This document shows, piece by piece, positions 7,037 through 10,302 of a stretch of DNA of 10,302 bases; within the stretch, counting starts at the first letter, position 1; every line of letters begins with the position of its first letter. The DNA comes from Deinococcus sp. (GTDB lineage: Bacteria > Deinococcota > Deinococci > Deinococcales > Deinococcaceae), in the NCBI GenBank assembly GCA_028287665.1, contig JAQBPF010000237.1, forward strand, positions 1 through 10,302, in the 5' to 3' direction. The translations under genes were made by a program, and so were the position numbers. The notes beneath the pieces were generated by a model, which was not told the origin of the DNA, did no database searches, and saw nothing but the letters and a program-made list of their open reading frames with translations.

Positions 7037-7897
7037 ATGAACAAGACATTCACCCGCTTTGCTCTGCTCGCCGCCGTTTCCTCCGTTGCTCTCGCTTCGT
7101 GCAATTACGCTGTGGTGCCTGAAGCTCCTACTGGGCGGATGGCCTATGGCCTGGACGCTTCCGGTCAGCTGGCCAGCTTTGGCCTCGACAATGCGGGCGC
7201 AAGCTACAGCACCCGCGCTTTTTCTGGGCTGGGCACGGGTGAAACGTTGGTGGATCTGGACTTCTGGAACGTAGACAACGGGCTGTACGGCCTGTCGAGC
7301 AACGGCACGCTGTATAAGATTGACCCGGCGACGGGCGCAGCGACCAAGGATTATGTCGGCACGACTCTGGGCACGCCTACCGCAATGGACTTCAACCCCG
7401 TCGCCCGCCGCCTGCGCGTCTTTAACAGCACCGACGATAACTTCCGGATCACGCCCCTGAACAGCACTGCCGCCGCCGGAACCACCGCTGACGGCAAATT
7501 GGTCTACGGCCCGACCGACGTAAAAACCGGAACCAACCCCACACTGACCGCTGCCGCCTACACCAACTCGTTTGCCAGTGCGCCTGTGACGGGCGACACG
7601 ACGGCGCTGTATTCGATTGATGCAGGTACCGACACGCTGGTGATGCACACGGGCGGTCCGGCGTTCAGCACCCTGAACACGGTAGGCAACCTGAACATAG
7701 ATGCCCCCAACGGCGCAACCGGCTTCGACATCGTGGGCGCGAGCGAGGCCTACCTCAGCACCAGCAACGGCACGACAACCACGCTTTACAGCGTCAATCT
7801 GACGACCGGAGCCACCACCGAAACGGCCAAGATCAACGGCAGCCTGAAGACGTTCGCTGTGGCCCTGCCCGCCAAGGCCGCTCCTCTCTCCAAGTAA
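7037..7897 (+). CDS. DUF4394-type secreted lipoprotein
   Basis: A 286-residue predicted lipoprotein. The N terminus has a basic start (MNKTFTR), a hydrophobic core and a lipobox LASC with Cys22 as the lipidated residue, so the mature protein should be anchored to a membrane and exposed outside the cytoplasm. The rest reads as a beta-propeller-like domain of the DUF4394 type: [68 protein letters not shown] and [12 protein letters not shown] appear in the family order. The repeated LY-x-I/V-x-TG units suggest successive blades. No enzymatic residue is evident and the family's function is not established. It has a canonical GGAGGT ribosome site and is closed by a strong terminator, so it is a single-gene unit, independent of hisF-hisI upstream and the cyclo-ligase downstream. 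Confidence 0.92.
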   Translation: MNKTFTRFALLAAVSSVALASCNYAVVPEAPTGRMAYGLDASGQLASFGLDNAGASYSTRAFSGLGTGETLVDLDFWNVDNGLYGLSSNGTLYKIDPATGAATKDYVGTTLGTPTAMDFNPVARRLRVFNSTDDNFRITPLNSTAAAGTTADGKLVYGPTDVKTGTNPTLTAAAYTNSFASAPVTGDTTALYSIDAGTDTLVMHTGGPAFSTLNTVGNLNIDAPNGATGFDIVGASEAYLSTSNGTTTTLYSVNLTTGATTETAKINGSLKTFAVALPAKAAPLSK

Positions 7898-7909
7898 GCC
7901 AGCACCGAG

Positions 7910-7950
7910 CAGAGCAGGTCCAGCATCCATCTGGACCTGCTCTGTTTTTA
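7910..7950 (+). terminator. Strong intrinsic terminator of the lipoprotein gene
   Basis: A perfect 14-bp stem, CAGAGCAGGTCCAG at 7910-7923 and its complement at 7931-7944, with a 7-nt loop (CATCCAT) and a T5 run at 7945-7949. It begins 12 nt after the lipoprotein stop codon. It should isolate the downstream cyclo-ligase gene, whose putative -10 box starts at 7966. Confidence 0.95.
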
Positions 7951-7965
7951 TTGAATCCCGTTGCA

Positions 7966-7971
7966 TACTTT
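7966..7971 (+). promoter_or_regulatory. Putative leaderless -10 box of the cyclo-ligase gene
   Basis: TACTTT followed by 5 nt (CCAAG) and the ATG at 7977, 16 nt past the terminator T-run. No ribosome-binding site is present. The gap is one nucleotide shorter than at the other leaderless-type starts in this window. Confidence 0.45.
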
Positions 7972-7976
7972 CCAAG

Positions 7977-8564
7977 ATGCGGCCCAGTTTGGATAGACCC
8001 AGCCCAGACGCCCCCAAAAGTGAATGGCGGGCCTGGGCGCGGGGGTTTCGGGCGGGCTTGCCAGATGGGTCAGGCCCTCTGACCGCTCATCTGGCGGCCT
8101 TTTTGCATGCACAGGGGACGCGGCGAGTGCTGGCCTACCGCGCCCTGCCGGGAGAACCGGATGTGTCGGCGTTGGCGGGCCAATTTGAGCTTCTGGCCCC
8201 CCGCGCCCGTTGGAAGCCTGAGCCTCATCTGACGCTGCACGACTGGGATACGGCAACCGAACTGAGCCGCTTTGGAGTGCTTCAGCCGCCTGCCAGTGCG
8301 CCGCGTGTGCCGCTGGACAGCGTGGATGCCGTGTTGTTGCCCGCCCTCGCCTTTGATGAACAGGGCGTGCGCCTCGGCTACGGTGGCGGTTTTTATGACC
8401 GCCTGTTGCCCGGCTTCGCGGGTCTGATGGTAGGCGTGGTCTGGGCAGAATTGACCGTGCCCAGGCTGCCCGCTGAGGCCCACGACGTGCGGGTGGGCTG
8501 GCTGGCCAATGGACTGGGTGTCCTTACCACCCGGACGCCTTTGCCCCCCGTTCGCTACAGTTGA
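7977..8564 (+). CDS. 5-formyltetrahydrofolate cyclo-ligase
   Basis: A 195-residue enzyme (called MTHFS, YgfA or Fau in other bacteria) that uses ATP to convert 5-formyltetrahydrofolate to 5,10-methenyltetrahydrofolate. The diagnostic C-terminal motif is complete: [10 protein letters not shown] (121-130) and [15 protein letters not shown] (131-145). The N-terminal basic helix ([12 protein letters not shown], 14-25) and RALPGEPDV (55-63) also match the family. The substrate-loop segment usually written FG-x-x-EP reads FGVLQPP (99-105), so the common Glu is Gln here. Position next to gcvT makes sense: 5-formyltetrahydrofolate inhibits several folate enzymes, and the glycine cleavage system produces methylene-tetrahydrofolate. 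The gene ends 3 nt before the gcvT start, and its last codons contain the putative gcvT -10 box. Confidence 0.94.
   Translation: MRPSLDRPSPDAPKSEWRAWARGFRAGLPDGSGPLTAHLAAFLHAQGTRRVLAYRALPGEPDVSALAGQFELLAPRARWKPEPHLTLHDWDTATELSRFGVLQPPASAPRVPLDSVDAVLLPALAFDEQGVRLGYGGGFYDRLLPGFAGLMVGVVWAELTVPRLPAEAHDVRVGWLANGLGVLTTRTPLPPVRYS
8556..8561 (+). promoter_or_regulatory. Putative leaderless -10 box of gcvT inside the preceding gene's end
   Basis: TACAGT forms the last two sense codons of the cyclo-ligase gene (Tyr-Ser) and is followed by 6 nt (TGACGG, including the stop codon) and the gcvT GTG at 8568. No Shine-Dalgarno sequence precedes gcvT. GACG at 8534-8537 is a weak -35 resemblance. Confidence 0.45.
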
Positions 8565-8567
8565 CGG

Positions 8568-9641
<1,074 letters not shown>

Positions 9642-9716
9642 ACAACGCCTGAAGATTTCTACCCGCCGCCATAGCCGATCCCACACAGCACCACACAGAA
9701 TTAGGGAGAATGAACC

Positions 9717-10079
9717 ATGCAAACCCCAAGTGAACTGAAATACGCGCCGTCGCACGAGTGGCTGTCTGAAGACGGCACGGTGGGCATCTCCGACTTTGCT
9801 CAGGATCAGTTGGGAGACGTGGTCTACGTGGAACTTCCCGAAGTGGGCCGCATCGTGACCGCTGGCGAAACAGTGGCTGTCGTGGAGAGCGTGAAAACGG
9901 CGTCCGACATCTACGCGCCCGCCACCGGCACCATTACCGCCGTCAACGACGCCCTGAGCGGCGGCCCCGAACTGGTCAACAGCAGCCCCTACGAAGACGG
10001 CTGGCTGTTCAAAATAGACGTGACCGAAGAAAGCAGTGAGTTGCTGAGCGCCGAAGAGTACACCGCCGCAAACAACTGA
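9717..10079 (+). CDS. gcvH: Glycine cleavage H-protein, lipoyl carrier
   Basis: A 120-residue lipoyl-domain protein that shuttles the aminomethyl intermediate between P-, T- and L-proteins. The lipoylation site is Lys60 in [16 protein letters not shown] (53-68), the classic ESVKTASD signature, which also shows it is the standard H-protein and not a degenerate homologue. SHEWL (12-16), [19 protein letters not shown] (23-41) and the closing [10 protein letters not shown] segment all match. AGGGAG at 9703-9708 gives a good ribosome site 8 nt before the ATG, unlike the leaderless-looking gcvT, which implies translation from a longer gcvT-gcvH transcript. No separate promoter is obvious in the 75-nt gap after gcvT. 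Confidence 0.97.
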   Translation: MQTPSELKYAPSHEWLSEDGTVGISDFAQDQLGDVVYVELPEVGRIVTAGETVAVVESVKTASDIYAPATGTITAVNDALSGGPELVNSSPYEDGWLFKIDVTEESSELLSAEEYTAANN

Positions 10080-10084
10080 GGCGC

Positions 10085-10231
10085 GGTCTAAGGGTCTAGG
10101 GTCTGAGGTTCTAAGAATGGCCTGAAAGACCGGTGGGGCGGCTTGGTTGCCCCATGTCTTGGCCTGAACCCATCCACCTAGCCACGCCGAATATCTGCAC
10201 CTAAGACCCTTGACCTTTAGAGCCTTAGACC
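10085..10231. repeat. Inverted-repeat element of heptamer arms in the gcvH-gcvP spacer
   Basis: Two 31-nt arms, 10085-10115 and 10201-10231, are inverted copies of each other: 22 of 31 positions pair without gaps, more if one shift is allowed. Each arm is itself four degenerate copies of a GGTCTAA-like heptamer (left: GGTCTAA, GGTCTAG, GGTCTGA, GGTTCTA; right, read on the minus strand: GGTCTAA, GGCTCTA, GGTCAAG, GGTCTTA). The 85-nt interior holds a separate stem-loop. No open reading frame of note is present. The element fills almost the whole 169-nt gap and ends a few nt before the gcvP ribosome site. It resembles a small non-coding repeat or MITE-like unit; whether it recurs in the genome cannot be seen from this window. 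Confidence 0.7.
10119..10164 (+). other. Interrupted stem-loop inside the gcvH-gcvP element
   Basis: Three nested helices can form: GGCC 10119-10122 with 10161-10164, AGAC 10127-10130 with GTCT 10156-10159, and GGGGC 10135-10139 with GCCCC 10149-10153, leaving a 9-nt apical loop. That is 13 bp in all with internal bulges. No T-run follows, so it is not a standard terminator. It could stall processing or protect the upstream gcvT-gcvH mRNA. Confidence 0.5.
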
Positions 10232-10248
10232 CCAACAGGAGCCACCCC

Positions 10249-10302
10249 ATGCGCCCATTGACCGAGTTACTCCAGACCGACGATTTCACCCGCCGTCATT
10301 TC
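10249..10302 (+). CDS. gcvP: Glycine dehydrogenase (decarboxylating), P-protein, 5' end only
   Basis: The first 18 codons of an open frame that runs off the window. The N terminus reads MRPLTELLQTDDFTRRHF, and the FTRRH-type segment is typical of the P-protein start, the pyridoxal-phosphate enzyme that decarboxylates glycine and loads H-protein. AGGAG at 10237-10241 lies 7 nt before the ATG. Position after gcvT and gcvH is the usual gcvTHP order. Identification depends on context plus a short N terminus, so it is likely but not proven. Confidence 0.85.
   Translation, partial: MRPLTELLQTDDFTRRHF

Noticed and set aside
9642..9716. Glycine riboswitch for the gcv genes
   Set aside because: The gcvT start appears leaderless and the gcvT-gcvH gap of 75 nt is too short and lacks the expected conserved core; the gcvH-gcvP structure also does not resemble the glycine aptamer.

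Overview
The window looks like a chromosomal segment of a Deinococcus species. The DNA is GC-rich. Nearly every gene can be assigned to a conserved housekeeping family, and several proteins read like Deinococcus orthologues (inferred from memory of the family; no search was run). The strongest genus-level sign is promoter layout. Seven genes carry a TANNNT hexamer that ends 5 or 6 nt before the start codon and have no Shine-Dalgarno sequence. This is the leaderless-mRNA arrangement reported as very common in Deinococcus deserti. No tRNA, rRNA, CRISPR array, transposase or phage gene was seen.

Layout, left to right. On the minus strand are an unrecognised 296-aa protein (20-910) and the mutM-pdxH pair (DNA glycosylase and pyridoxamine-phosphate oxidase, joined by an ATGA overlap). 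pcp (pyrrolidone-carboxylate peptidase) diverges from mutM on the plus strand. A minus-strand three-gene unit (3275-4585) follows: a two-helix membrane protein with a winged-helix-like tail, a DinB-like protein and a small unknown protein. A stand-alone response regulator (4656-5093, minus) is separated by an AT-rich spacer from the plus-strand hisF-hisI(E) pair of histidine biosynthesis. Then come a DUF4394-type lipoprotein gene with a strong terminator, a 5-formyltetrahydrofolate cyclo-ligase gene, and the glycine cleavage genes gcvT, gcvH and the first 18 codons of gcvP, which runs off the window.

Functional links. The cyclo-ligase directly precedes gcvT, so a folate one-carbon enzyme adjoins the tetrahydrofolate-dependent glycine cleavage system. 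The P-protein of that system needs pyridoxal phosphate, which pdxH helps supply, but pdxH is about 7 kb away and this is no evidence of co-regulation. The 4.0-4.6 kb unit and the first gene are the functionally open parts.

The least explained structure is the 169-bp gcvH-gcvP spacer. It holds two 31-nt inverted arms, each made of four degenerate copies of a GGTCTAA-like heptamer, and between them a separate 13-bp interrupted stem-loop. It looks like a small non-coding repeat element or a structured intra-operon RNA. It is the best candidate here for something undescribed.
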